DNA from: Ureibacillus massiliensis 4400831 = CIP 108448 = CCUG 49529 | GTDB lineage: Bacteria > Bacillota > Bacilli > Bacillales_A > Planococcaceae | Length of the DNA: 64,000 nucleotides | Direction of reading: 5' to 3' | Assembly: GCF_000772965.1 (NCBI RefSeq) | Contig: NZ_JPVQ01000011.1 | Coordinates: 38,024-102,023, forward strand | The notes under the pieces: generated by a model | Told to the model about the DNA's origin: nothing | Seen by the model: the letters and a program-made list of their open reading frames with translations, nothing else | The model's database searches: none | In this document: positions 55,986 to 64,000 of the stretch, one piece after another | Layout of the letters: every line of letters starts with the position of its first letter | Position numbering within the stretch: the first letter of the stretch is position 1 | Translations under genes and position numbers: made by a program

Positions 55986-56219
55986 ATGGGTGATGTTAAT
56001 GAGTTACTAGAACAGGCTATTAAGGAAACTGAAAACTTGAATGAAGGTGAAGTCTTTCTTGTCAAAGATCTGTTCAAGGGTTATGTATGGAATAGAATAC
56101 CCAGAAAGGATCGACTTCTGCTTGGGACTTTATTTTTAAACTACGTAAATAAAATGGAAGGTAATATAAAGGCTATTGAAAAGACGTCATCTAACCAGCA
56201 GAGGTATCAGAAGGTTTGA
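55986..56219 (+). CDS. DUF1413-family small protein
   Basis: 77 residues, with AAGGAGATGACA upstream. LNEGEVFLVKDLFKGYVWNR and RKDRLLLGTLFLNYV match DUF1413, a small protein family found in mobile elements whose role is unknown. As the first gene of a strongly promoted and apparently repressed unit it might be the regulator or a labile antitoxin-like partner; both are inference. Confidence 0.7.
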   Translation: MGDVNELLEQAIKETENLNEGEVFLVKDLFKGYVWNRIPRKDRLLLGTLFLNYVNKMEGNIKAIEKTSSNQQRYQKV

Positions 56220-56290
56220 GGATATAGCAAAACTATTATGAAGGGCAATAAAAAACTATAAATTATATTAGGGTGTATGGGGTGGATGCT

Positions 56291-56851
56291 TTGCTTAATT
56301 TAAGGCAATTAGTAGATGACTTTTTCTTGTTTGTTCAGTCTAAGAGTATTGAAATTTATAATGAGTTTAGCCTCCAGCATGAGCTGGGGATATTCCTACG
56401 TGAAAAGCTTCCGGACTATCGTATTCAATTTGAAAGAAATGTATCATACTTCACACCAGACAATAAAACTATAAAAAAAGAAATAGATATTACTATTTTT
56501 AATGAAGATAAATCAGAGAAGTATGCAATTGAACTTAAGTGCCCATTAAATGGTCAGTATCCAGAACAGATGTATTCGTTCGTGAAGGATATTAAATTTA
56601 TGGAGGAGCTTAAGAACCGAGGATTTACTAAAACAGCTGCTGTTGCTCTTGTTTCAGATAGACCTTTCTATGAAGGGCGCAACAATGAAGGTATATATAA
56701 GTTTTTTAGAGAAGAATATTCTGTTTACGGTTGTATTTTTAAGCCAACAGGTGTAGGAAAAAATAAAGATAGCATTGCATTAACAAGCAGATATGATTTT
56801 ATCTGGCAGGACTTAAGTGACGGTCGTAAATATTACGTAATAGTGATTTGA
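56291..56851 (+). CDS. PD-(D/E)XK nuclease-like protein
   Basis: About 186 residues if translation starts at the TTG at 56,291 (GGGGTGG upstream); GTG codons at 56,273 and 56,282 are alternatives. The core KKEIDITIFNEDKSEKYAIE followed by LKCP gives D66-x14-E81-L-K83, a clean PD-(D/E)XK metal-binding pattern. The N-terminal segment (LQHELGIFLREKLPDYRIQF) is what precedes it in many such nuclease-like proteins. No methylase is adjacent, so it is not a standard restriction pair. It ends 29 bases before the HEPN-type gene. Confidence 0.65.
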   Translation: MLNLRQLVDDFFLFVQSKSIEIYNEFSLQHELGIFLREKLPDYRIQFERNVSYFTPDNKTIKKEIDITIFNEDKSEKYAIELKCPLNGQYPEQMYSFVKDIKFMEELKNRGFTKTAAVALVSDRPFYEGRNNEGIYKFFREEYSVYGCIFKPTGVGKNKDSIALTSRYDFIWQDLSDGRKYYVIVI

Positions 56852-56880
56852 AGTATTTAATTGAAGAGGGGGGATATTTT

Positions 56881-57324
56881 GTGAATAAATTGATTGATGA
56901 GATTTGGCAATATTCACACTATTATGGTGATATGTTATTTACTTCTTTGCGTTTACATGAAAATGAAGAAGACTATGCTGCTATATTAGTTTTGTTTAAT
57001 GCGATGGAGTTAATCTGTAAATCTGTAAGAGAAAATTATAATCAAAACTTTTTACAGGATTTGTCCGATTTAAAAAATAATAATATTCTATCCGAAGAAG
57101 ATTATCATTTTCTAGCTAGCAAAGAATCTGGTATCAGAGGCATAAGAAATATCATGACACATAGAAATGCATACCAATATTGTTTAGAGGGTACTGATGG
57201 TAAAGCTCTTCCCTTTGCAGAACCGGGAACTTGGACAATAGTATTTGAAAGCTACGCTCCTAGAATAATTCAAATATTATATGAGATTTTAAACAACTCT
57301 CATTGGAAAATTGAAGAGCGATAG
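56881..57324 (+). CDS. HEPN-type protein with R-N-x3-H motif
   Basis: 147 residues from the GTG at 56,881, preceded by GAGGGGGG; a TTG at 56,848 would add 11 residues with no ribosome site. It is all-helical, and GIRGIRNIMTHRNAYQY carries R89-N-I-M-T-H94, the R-polar-x3-H signature of HEPN ribonucleases. HEPN proteins are RNases in toxin-antitoxin and abortive-infection systems. Its place right after a nuclease-like gene suggests joint action, by inference. Confidence 0.6.
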   Translation: MNKLIDEIWQYSHYYGDMLFTSLRLHENEEDYAAILVLFNAMELICKSVRENYNQNFLQDLSDLKNNNILSEEDYHFLASKESGIRGIRNIMTHRNAYQYCLEGTDGKALPFAEPGTWTIVFESYAPRIIQILYEILNNSHWKIEER

Positions 57325-57433
57325 CATTTAGGCATTTGAAATGAGATCGTTAGTAAAATATAAATGGATAATTGCATTGTGTTGTTAGTAGAAACAATCA
57401 AACAGGTGCAATTATAGAAATGTGGTGATTCTG

Positions 57434-58807
57434 ATGAAAAATGGATGTATATATTGTGGTGTTACGGAGGATTTATCAAAGTCTGATATAATCCCAGATG
57501 CCCTTACTAATGCCAAGATGATAAATCCTAATGTATGTAGAATTAAGCATAATAATGATTTTAGTGATATGTTTGAAGCTGAGGTTATCCAAAAGCTGGC
57601 GTTGATAACAAATGAACTTGATATCAAATCAAGTAAAGGAAAAAATTATGCATCTTATGAATCAATAATTACTGTTGGTGATACTGACTACAATGCAAAA
57701 ATAACCTCTGAAACTGAATTGTTCGGAGGAAAAAAGAAGATGCGTAGTGTTGATGGGAAATATTTGTTGGGGCCAATCGATGAAATTAAGAAAATTAAGG
57801 CTGCGAACGATACAAACGTTAGTGAAATTGATGTCAATCAGATGGAGATTGAAAAAAGAGTACCACTAGATTTATCAGTATTTTTTAGCATGGCTATGTA
57901 TAGAATGGTAGCTAAGATTGGATTTGAATGGTACTGTGCAAAGAATAAAGTCATGTCAAAAATAGATGATTTTACACCTATCATCGATTTTATAACAAGA
58001 AGTAACGGGGGAAAAGTAGTATCGATTGTTAGCAACCCAGAAATATATGCACTGTTCAATAATATGGTCAATTATGGAAGTCATGCCTTATTGTCATATG
58101 TGTCAAAAGATAACTCAGTTAATGTAATTATAAATCTATTTGGTATTGCTATATATAATGTACGGGTTTGTGATAAACCCTTAGATGGCTGTAAATATAA
58201 TGTACTGTTCCAGGAATTGACACTCGATGCAAAGCATATCTGTTTTTCAGATACGGATATAGAAAATTTACAGGAACACTTTATCAATAGTTTTGAACCT
58301 ACAAATATTGGTGATGGTTTAACAGCCATGATACCTAAGGATATGACAGATAAGACACTTAAATATAAACTGATGTATGTCACGAATTATGAATTATTTT
58401 TTGAGAAACTAAATCTTATTGATGAGCCAACGCAAGAAGTAATAACTCTTATACTAAATAATATTCAAAGTTTACTGCAAGAATCTGCTATTACTATAAG
58501 AGGATTGAAGCGGTTTGTAAAAGAACACTGGAAACATTTTGAACAAGGAATCAGATTAAATCCCAAAGGAACAAATAAAAAATCTATCTTTATGTTTTAT
58601 ATGCTTTTCATCATAGGGCAGTCGAATGGAAAAATAAAAAACATTCATGATTTGTATACAGTAATTAAAGATAAATTTTCGAGTGATACCATTAACATTA
58701 GTGATGAAATGTCTAATAAACTACATGAAGAAATGTTATCGAATGAATCACATTCAGAGTTAATGACAAAAGGTGCAAAAATAATTGAGAGTTGGAGTTT
58801 TGAATAA
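57434..58807 (+). CDS. HNH-like zinc-finger protein of unknown function
   Basis: 457 residues from the ATG at 57,434 (GGTGAT upstream). The first 50 residues look like an HNH/McrA-type fold: CIYC (C5, C8), SDIIPDAL where the usual catalytic H-x-I-P histidine is D18, and VCRIKHNNDFSD with C35, H39 and N40/N41. The remaining 400 residues are helical and unrecognised (FFSMAMYRMVAKIGFEWYCA, GSHALLSYVSKDNSVNVIIN). It could be a degenerate nuclease or a sensor. A 110-base gap and no strong terminator separate it from the HEPN gene. Confidence 0.55.
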   Translation: MKNGCIYCGVTEDLSKSDIIPDALTNAKMINPNVCRIKHNNDFSDMFEAEVIQKLALITNELDIKSSKGKNYASYESIITVGDTDYNAKITSETELFGGKKKMRSVDGKYLLGPIDEIKKIKAANDTNVSEIDVNQMEIEKRVPLDLSVFFSMAMYRMVAKIGFEWYCAKNKVMSKIDDFTPIIDFITRSNGGKVVSIVSNPEIYALFNNMVNYGSHALLSYVSKDNSVNVIINLFGIAIYNVRVCDKPLDGCKYNVLFQELTLDAKHICFSDTDIENLQEHFINSFEPTNIGDGLTAMIPKDMTDKTLKYKLMYVTNYELFFEKLNLIDEPTQEVITLILNNIQSLLQESAITIRGLKRFVKEHWKHFEQGIRLNPKGTNKKSIFMFYMLFIIGQSNGKIKNIHDLYTVIKDKFSSDTINISDEMSNKLHEEMLSNESHSELMTKGAKIIESWSFE

Positions 58808-58816
58808 GAGTGGATA

Positions 58817-58884
58817 TGTTCCCGCCTACCGATAGTGCAAAAAGAGCCTTTGACGTGTTTCCGACTACCGACAATGTAAAAGAC
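58817..58884 (+). repeat. Imperfect direct repeat, 39-bp period
   Basis: GTTCCCGCCTACCGATAGTG at 58,816 and GTTTCCGACTACCGACAATG at 58,855 are two imperfect copies 39 bases apart, each followed by an A-rich run. They lie between the HNH-like gene and the terminator repeat. Possible binding or recombination site; unknown. Confidence 0.4.
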
Positions 58885-58915
58885 ATCAATCCACCCCGCT
58901 CGTTGCACTGTGAGG

Positions 58916-59020
58916 CTGTGGCGTGGTTGGAGTTAACATAATAATTTACAAACGGATTCCGAGTAGAGGAATTCGTTTTTTTATTGAAAGTATAATTTAA
59001 TTAAAATATTCGAATGTGGA
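58916..59020 (+). repeat. Terminator-containing dispersed repeat, copy 1
   Basis: CTGTGGCGTGGTTGGAGTTA then ACATAATAATTT, a hairpin ACGGATTCC / GGAATTCGT with a T run, and then TTGAAAGTATAATTTAA. Nearly identical to copy 2 at 61,941 and partly to copy 3 at 63,713. Confidence 0.7.
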
Positions 59021-59183
59021 AGAATTTACTTCTTCAAATTCAGAAAAGTCGTGATGAACGTAAAAGTAGAATTGTCTATAGGTGCCAAACTAAAGAAAAA
59101 AATTTAACTGGTTAATATAAAAGCTAATTTTCCAATTTTAAAAGATTCAAGGTCCCTCTTTTTTATAAACATCGAAAAAATAC
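59021..59183. other. Gap before the ECF operon
   Basis: No gene or hairpin of note; AT-rich DNA leading to the ECF-type promoter. Confidence 0.4.
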
Positions 59184-59211
59184 TGTAACATATTTATCAG
59201 TGAAACGTGTA
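59184..59211 (+). promoter_or_regulatory. Autoregulatory ECF-sigma promoter
   Basis: TGTAAC at 59,184, 16 bases, then CGTGTA at 59,206 fits the -35 AAC and -10 CGT pattern of Bacillus ECF sigma factors. Its position 30 bases before the sigma gene fits autoregulation. Confidence 0.6.
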
Positions 59212-59240
59212 AATAGTGAGTAGGTAAAGAGGGGGGTTAA

Positions 59241-59774
59241 ATGCCAAAACGACTAAAATTAGAAAATCTATATAAGCAGTACTCTAAGTCTCTCTATTTT
59301 TATTTATTAAGATTAAGTGGTTCTACGCAACTTGCAGAGGATTTAACACAAGAAACGTTCGTTCGTGCTACTGTTCATCTTAATAAATATGAAGGAGAAG
59401 AGGCACGTGCTTGGCTATTTAAAGTAGCACGCAATGCATACTTAGATGAATGGAGAAAGCAAAAGAGAAGGAAATCAATCCCTCTTTTATCCCTATTTTT
59501 ATCGAAGGATGACATGATTAGTCCATATGGTATTCCAGAAGATTTCTTATTAGCGCAAGAAACACATCAACAAATTGATGATTTATTGGGGTATTTGCCA
59601 GAACAATATAGGTCAGTCATTTATTTGCGAGAGTATGAGGAGTTTAGCTATAAAGAAATAATGGAAGCATTGCAACTAACAGAAGAACAAGTGAAGGTGA
59701 GACTGCATCGAGCGAGAAAGCGGTTAGCAATCCTCGCTGAAAAAAAGGGGTGGTATTATGACGGAATGGAATAA
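59241..59774 (+). CDS. ECF RNA polymerase sigma factor
   Basis: 177 residues with AAAGAGGGGGGTT upstream. Region 2 (about 10-75) contains LAEDLTQETFVRATVHLNKY and ARAWLFKVARNAYLDEWRK. Region 4 (about 110-165) contains LLGYLPEQYRSVIYLREYEE and the helix-turn-helix FSYKEIMEALQLTEEQVKVR. It directs transcription in response to envelope stress, held in check by the following membrane protein. The 3' end overlaps the anti-sigma gene. Confidence 0.92.
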   Translation: MPKRLKLENLYKQYSKSLYFYLLRLSGSTQLAEDLTQETFVRATVHLNKYEGEEARAWLFKVARNAYLDEWRKQKRRKSIPLLSLFLSKDDMISPYGIPEDFLLAQETHQQIDDLLGYLPEQYRSVIYLREYEEFSYKEIMEALQLTEEQVKVRLHRARKRLAILAEKKGWYYDGME

Positions 59775-60777
59775 AGAATTAGAAAAGAGAATATTAAAAA
59801 AATCAAGGTTCACCTTAACATTTAAGATTATACGAATATTGTTAATGGTGGTATTTATTTATGCTATATACATGATAATAGCGAATATTGTTACCGACAA
59901 GTTTGCCGTTGGAAAAGAAAATATGTATTTTTCAAGTCTTTCACTAGAGTGGACTGTTCCTAATGTACGGGGAGATTTCAGAATTGAGGAACAAGATTTG
60001 ACTGTTTTTGGAACAAAAAGTTTCAGCTATAACTTACTTAAAAAGGTAGGAAGTGAGGATCTAGTTATTGGTGAGGCACAAGTAACAAAAAGACTATTTA
60101 ATGATCTTTCAAATATTACTTACTCACATCCTGGTTTACGGCAATTAAGTGAATTTTCCTTCTCGCTTCCTGAAAATCCTGGAACAAATATGAAGCTAGA
60201 AGCTAATCCATCACCACATGTTTGGGAATCATTAGAGATGTTACCTGAAGGAACTGTAGGAGAGTTAGCATTTTCTACTACAAGTTTCATGGAATCAGAA
60301 AAACTAATTGAAAATTTACGGGACTACGATATTGATATATTATGGATGCCATTATACACTGGGGAATTTGTGAATTTTGATCCATACGGTTGGAGTGAGA
60401 GCAACAATTTAATCATAGTTTCAGATGTAATTGGTCTAACAGGGGGAAGGGATCATGACGAAAATTTCAATCAAACTTTACGAATCAATAGGTTAGATGA
60501 AAGTTCTATAAAGGAAAGCAAGCAGTTAATGTTGGAAAATATGAAAGAACTATTAAATAAATCCAATAGTTATTATGAGAACTTCTTAGGTCTAGGGCAC
60601 TTAGAGGAAAAATATCAATACATAGAAGAGGAGGGTTTCACTGTATACGGAGCAGTTGTAACAGGTCCTGTAAAAGAATTGTTAAGGTTAAAAGATGCTC
60701 CATTTGTTCAAGGGGAACAATTAGGTGAAGTCGAGTTATGGAATTGGGAGAAAAATGAGAAGGATTTAAAGGATTAA
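59758..60777 (+). CDS. Membrane anti-sigma factor (sigma_reg type)
   Basis: 339 residues. A short cytosolic N-terminus is followed by one transmembrane segment (about 20-45: IIRILLMVVFIYAIYMIIAN) and a large extracellular domain with a Sigma_reg_C-like end. It starts inside the sigma gene by 17 bases, so the two are translationally coupled, as expected of a sigma/anti-sigma pair. Confidence 0.85.
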   Translation: MTEWNKELEKRILKKSRFTLTFKIIRILLMVVFIYAIYMIIANIVTDKFAVGKENMYFSSLSLEWTVPNVRGDFRIEEQDLTVFGTKSFSYNLLKKVGSEDLVIGEAQVTKRLFNDLSNITYSHPGLRQLSEFSFSLPENPGTNMKLEANPSPHVWESLEMLPEGTVGELAFSTTSFMESEKLIENLRDYDIDILWMPLYTGEFVNFDPYGWSESNNLIIVSDVIGLTGGRDHDENFNQTLRINRLDESSIKESKQLMLENMKELLNKSNSYYENFLGLGHLEEKYQYIEEEGFTVYGAVVTGPVKELLRLKDAPFVQGEQLGEVELWNWEKNEKDLKD

Positions 60778-61330
60778 GGGTTTTTTTCAACGTTCAAAAT
60801 TTAAGAAAGTGCTAACATCTAGTATCTGAAGGACCACAAATGCTATAGGCAGAAGTTTATTTAAAATTAACATCAAATATGGAAACTACTAGCCGCTTTT
60901 CCTCTTAGAGTCTGTTAGTGCTGTTGCCCTAATAAGCTTTTATGTAAGATTTTGATTCATGCGATTATTTTGCAGTTTTATAATTTATACAATGAGGTTT
61001 AATTGCATATAATCTAAATAGTGTTATAATGTCACTAAAAAAAGACCACTATATGAGGACACATAAATGGTTTAATATGGTAACAAATAGAACACGCTTA
61101 AAAGCGATTGGTACTAAATAGCCTATAATAAAAAAAGTGAACTACCTAATGCTCGCCAGCTTTAGAAAGAGTTCATTTTTTTCTATTTAAAGAAGTGTAT
61201 GACAGTAATATCTTTGAGTTTCAAATTGAAAACTTGGATCTTTTAAATTTGGTATTATCTAATATCAAGGGTGAAATAGTTTGGATTATACTTTTAAATT
61301 TTTAAAGGCTCTAAATAAGGGGAGAAATTT
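60778..61330. other. Non-coding gap before msrA
   Basis: Five hundred and fifty bases without a recognisable gene. A bidirectional hairpin AAAAGTGAACT / AGTTCATTTTTTT at 61,131-61,183 could be a terminator. No repeat or tRNA was found. Confidence 0.45.
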
Positions 61331-61801
61331 ATGGAAATAGTATATTTTGCAGGTGGGTGCTTATGGGGAGTACAAGCCTTTATAAAAACTTTACCTGGAG
61401 TTAAGTTTACTGAAGCGGGAAGAGCGAATGGAACAAGTTATACTCTTGAAGGTGAATATGATGGTTATGCCGAGTGTGTAAAAACAGGGTTTGATCCAAC
61501 AGTGGTAACAATCAAGGAATTAATGGGGTATTTTTTTGAAATAATTGATCCATACAGTTTGAATAAACAAGGACAGGATATTGGGGAGAAATATCGGACA
61601 GGAGTATATAGTGAAAAGCAAGAACACTTAAACGAAGCGACGGCATTTCTTAGTGAGAGAAGTGATTATGATCGTATAGTTGTTGAAGTATTACCCCTAA
61701 CAAACTATGTGAGAAGTGCAGAAGAACATCAAGATCGACTAGCTAGATTTCCAAAAGATTATTGTCATATCTCAGCAGCAATATTAAATAAATATAAGTA
61801 A
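61331..61801 (+). CDS. msrA: Peptide-methionine (S)-S-oxide reductase (MsrA)
   Basis: 156 residues; AGGGGAG precedes the ATG. FAGGCLWGVQAF keeps the catalytic cysteine (usually GGCFW), and the body has FEIIDPYSLNKQGQDIGEKY and RTGVY, the conserved substrate-pocket segment. The histidine of the usual E-I-H-D-P is replaced by isoleucine, and the C-terminus lacks the usual long tail with resolving cysteines, although KDYCHIS supplies one cysteine. It repairs oxidised methionine. Confidence 0.85.
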   Translation: MEIVYFAGGCLWGVQAFIKTLPGVKFTEAGRANGTSYTLEGEYDGYAECVKTGFDPTVVTIKELMGYFFEIIDPYSLNKQGQDIGEKYRTGVYSEKQEHLNEATAFLSERSDYDRIVVEVLPLTNYVRSAEEHQDRLARFPKDYCHISAAILNKYK

Positions 61802-61940
61802 TATTAAACAATCGTTCTCGTAAATTAGAAAAGGTTTTAGAAGTTAAGATAATAGGCTGATACTCGTAAAAAAGGAATCAAGCCAAAACAATTAAATCCG
61901 CAAGCATCTATGTGTGCTACACACTCAATAGATTGTAAAA

Positions 61941-62046
61941 CTGTGGCATGGTTGGCGTTAACATAATAATTTATAAACGGATTCCGAATAGAGGAATTCG
62001 TTTTTTATTGAAAGTATAATTTAACTAAAATACCCTAATGTAGTTG
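61941..62046 (+). repeat. Terminator-containing dispersed repeat, copy 2
   Basis: Same layout as copy 1: CTGTGGCATGGTTGGCGTTA, ACATAATAATTT, ACGGATTCC / GGAATTCGT hairpin with T run, TTGAAAGTATAATTTAAC. It follows msrA by 140 bases. The rest of the gap 61,802-62,289 shows no gene. Confidence 0.7.
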
Positions 62047-62289
62047 AATAACTACGTTTGACAAATTTTGTATATTACGGAATAATTATATTAATAACCT
62101 CACCTAATTTCCTCTAGCCATTACCTACCAATTTTGAAACTCTCTTTGTATGAACAAATGGTATTTTATTTTTATTTTGAGATATTTAAAAACTCTTAAT
62201 TGTATCAAAATAGTTCAAACTAATTTTCATTTTATTTAAATACTCTTTCTGTAAAAATTGTTCAATGTTAAGAAAAGGGAGGATTATTA

Positions 62290-62619
62290 ATGGGACATGC
62301 AATTCTAGGATACAACAAAGCAGGAGAAGTTATTGCAAATGCTCATTTCAGTATGGGGAATTATAATGCTGGAATATTATACAGCTTACTTGATTCACAA
62401 AAATTTAATGCAGGGGTTAGTGGGTCTGGAGACAGTTCTGTTTTCACGATACAACAAATTGAAAAAGCTTTAGCTGCCTATAAGGTATTTATTAATAATG
62501 AGGAACCACTTATTGAGGGGGATTATTTAAACCCTGATCAAACTCAAATATTAAAATTTATAAAAAACTGTTTAGCAACAGCTCAGAAGGAAGGCAGTGT
62601 AAAAGTGTTATTTGCTTAA
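62290..62619 (+). CDS. Hypothetical 109-residue protein
   Basis: AAGGGAGG precedes the ATG. AILGYNKAGEVIANAHFSMG, then YNAGILYSLLDSQKFNAGVS and FTIQQIEKALAAYKVF suggest a compact alpha/beta protein without signal peptide or membrane segment. I do not recognise a family. Nothing in the context fixes its function. Confidence 0.6.
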   Translation: MGHAILGYNKAGEVIANAHFSMGNYNAGILYSLLDSQKFNAGVSGSGDSSVFTIQQIEKALAAYKVFINNEEPLIEGDYLNPDQTQILKFIKNCLATAQKEGSVKVLFA

Positions 62620-63042
62620 TATCTTTAAGACTGTTTACTTATTTAGTAAATATGTTTGGAATTAATCATTATATCTATCTATAAAGGGTGAGGTTACAAG
62701 ATACCATTATCAAAATTCCTTAAATAGTACGAAGGGGACGTTGAGGAAGAAGGAATGCGGATTGAAAAAGTGTTATTTAGCAAGACTATTTTTTGCTAGA
62801 TAAAATAAAAATTAAACGAGAATCTTTAATGGTTCTCGTTTTTTATTTATAGTGAATAGGTGATCACTCTAAATAATGTAAATGGCTGTTCCGTTGGTCA
62901 TAATGCCTTCCGAATATACATCTTAGCAAACGAGAAAAGGTAACTCATAACTCGTTAATATAAATCCGCTGCAATAACACGTGTTTATTCACGTTGAAAT
63001 TAATCAGCGTGGTGAATATAATGATTGTTAAAGGAGGTTTTT
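62620..63042. other. Gap between the 109-residue gene and the TA pair
   Basis: No gene. Two hairpins: TTTAGCAA / TTGCTAGA at about 62,776-62,802 and the terminator AAACGAGAA / TTCTCGTTT with T run at 62,814-62,846. Confidence 0.5.
62814..62846 (+). terminator. Intrinsic terminator
   Basis: AAACGAGAA pairs with TTCTCGTTT, followed by TTTTT; downstream of the hypothetical gene. Confidence 0.7.
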
Positions 63043-63294
63043 ATGATGCCTAATATTAAACCTATTTCTGATTTAAGAAATTATACAGAAGTGCTAAATG
63101 AAGTGAAAGAAGACAGTCCGGTGTATTTAACGAGAAATGGACGTGGTGAATATGCAATTGTTGACATAAAAGAATACGATAAACTTAAAGCAACGATCAA
63201 ATTATTAACTGAGCTCGAAGTAGGGATGAATTCGGTTAGAGCTCATGGTGGACTGTCTGCAGATGAAGTGGAGGCTAGATTAGGGTTAAAATGA
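63043..63294 (+). CDS. Phd/YefM-family antitoxin
   Basis: 83 residues from the first of two consecutive ATG codons, with AAGGAGG upstream. IKPISDLRNYTEVLNEVKED, then PVYLTRNGRGEYAIVDIKEY is the Phd/YefM DNA-binding domain; the acidic C-terminal helix wraps the toxin. It overlaps the toxin start in ATGA fashion. Confidence 0.92.
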   Translation: MMPNIKPISDLRNYTEVLNEVKEDSPVYLTRNGRGEYAIVDIKEYDKLKATIKLLTELEVGMNSVRAHGGLSADEVEARLGLK

Positions 63295-63626
63295 AGGTAA
63301 GCATTGTATACTCAGAAATGGCTTTGGAAGATTTACAATTGTTGAAGAATTATCTTTTTTCTAATTGGGGAGAAGATGTTACCAAGAAAGTCATTAGTAA
63401 GATTACTACTGATGTTAGAAGTTTAGAGATATTCCCATTATCAGGTGTTCCACTTGCAAAGAATATTCAGATTCCTACCGAATTACGTTATCTAGTTTCA
63501 GAAAAGAACTATATATTTTACTATCATAAGTCTGATACAGTAACTATTGTACGTATACTAAATGAACGACAAAACTATATTGCACAATTATTTCAAACTA
63601 GTACAAACACAAATAATATTGATTAA
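63291..63626 (+). CDS. RelE/ParE-family toxin
   Basis: 111 residues. YSEMALEDLQLLKNYLFSNW, LRSLEIFPLSGVPLA-type central segment, then ELRYLVSEKNYIFYYHKSDT and VRILNERQNY are typical of ParE/RelE toxins (gyrase poison or mRNA interferase; ParE more likely from the VRILNERQNY end). Coupled to the antitoxin gene upstream. Confidence 0.9.
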   Translation: MKVSIVYSEMALEDLQLLKNYLFSNWGEDVTKKVISKITTDVRSLEIFPLSGVPLAKNIQIPTELRYLVSEKNYIFYYHKSDTVTIVRILNERQNYIAQLFQTSTNTNNID

Positions 63627-63712
63627 CAATCTTAATTTTGTGTACCGGGAACTTATTCAATTTTGAATGTCGGAATTGTTCTTTCCCCATTTGAAGTCTT
63701 ACATTTTGAAGT

Positions 63713-63787
63713 AGTGGTGTGGTTGGAATTAACATAATTATATTAGAAGAACGAATTCTTGTTGGAGGAATTCGTTCTTTTTGTTTT
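63713..63787 (+). repeat. Terminator-containing dispersed repeat, copy 3
   Basis: AGTGGTGTGGTTGGAATTAA then CATAAT and a hairpin GAACGAATTC / GAATTCGTTC with a T run. The first 30 bases match copies 1 and 2; the hairpin keeps its structure but not its exact sequence. It follows the toxin gene. Beyond 63,788 no gene is seen up to the end of the window. Confidence 0.6.
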
Positions 63788-64000
63788 TAAAATGAATATG
63801 TTTCGAAATTCTCATTATAAATGCCAACTATTCATAATAACCCTCCATTAGGAAATACTGTCTAAAAGATTGTAAATTGGAGGATAGATCAGTTTATCCT
63901 TAAAAAGGGAATAGGTAGTGTCAAAACTTCTATGAAAAATTGAAAATCACAAAAAAATTAGACGAAAGTTACGCTTCGAACGAGTGGACAATCGCTCTTG

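Noticed and set aside
58916..63787. Integron-like attC sites between gene cassettes
   Set aside because: GTTAAC occurs in the repeats, but the paired core sites and the long imperfect palindrome of attC are absent, and no tyrosine integrase is visible; a terminator repeat explains the hairpin.
1..64000. tRNA or rRNA genes
   Set aside because: None was recognised by eye on either strand; a covariance search was not possible here.

Overview
The window is low-GC Firmicute DNA from an endospore former of the Bacillaceae/Caryophanaceae type (Lysinibacillus-like by gene style; this is an inference, as there is no rRNA or marker gene here). Supporting signs are strong AGGAGG ribosome sites, an rlmD-type methyltransferase gene followed by a dihydrouridine synthase gene as in the yfjO/yfjN pair of Bacillus subtilis, ECF sigma/anti-sigma genes, and spore-surface-like proteins with a possible sigma-K promoter.

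Layout. 1-8.8 kb: host genes (cell-surface O-acyltransferase, 23S rRNA methyltransferase, XRE membrane regulator, tRNA dihydrouridine synthase) separated by decayed DNA: a GC-rich Bacillaceae intergenic repeat, a GNAT remnant, a BlaR1/M56 remnant and an IS256-family remnant. 8.8-12.25 kb, minus strand: a large choice-of-anchor A repeat adhesin, cut short by the IS256 remnant, and two small paralogous spore-surface-like proteins. About 12.7-55.9 kb: a siphovirus-type prophage on the plus strand. Its order is antirepressor, DUF4406-like protein, VapE primase-helicase, a possible origin, VRR-NUC, SNF2 helicase, DUF1492 regulator, a 10-bp-period operator array, HNH, a cos-like gap, TerS, MetK, ParB/N-methylase, Dcm, an amidoligase/cyclotransferase cassette, TerL, portal, ClpP-like protease, capsid, connector genes, tail genes including a -1 frameshifted tail chaperone, fibre, holin, amidase and three serine-recombinase ORFs. 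No cI-like repressor or phage DNA polymerase is visible at the left, so that end may be deleted.

The ParB/N-methylase gene is split by a 7.5-kb composite transposon (21,680-29,167) with a 4-bp target duplication. It consists of two IS3-family copies around three passenger genes (TPR glycosyltransferase, an unknown protein, and a third paralogue of the spore-surface-like family). The right IS3 copy is itself split by an IS21-family element whose istA and istB both look frameshifted. The phage dcm gene also carries a frameshift.

55.9-58.8 kb: just outside the recombinases a strong promoter with an embedded palindrome precedes DUF1413, a PD-(D/E)XK nuclease-like protein, a protein with a HEPN-type R-x4-H motif and an HNH-like protein. 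This is a plausible unrecognised defence or toxin cluster. 58.8-64 kb: an ECF sigma/anti-sigma pair, msrA, an unknown small protein and a Phd/ParE toxin-antitoxin pair, punctuated by three copies of a terminator-containing repeat.

The most interesting candidates are (i) the phage amidoligase cassette, in which the amidoligase and a co-encoded protein share a C-terminal module and the same upstream leader motif; (ii) the nuclease/HEPN/HNH-like cluster; and (iii) the mobilised spore-surface cargo.
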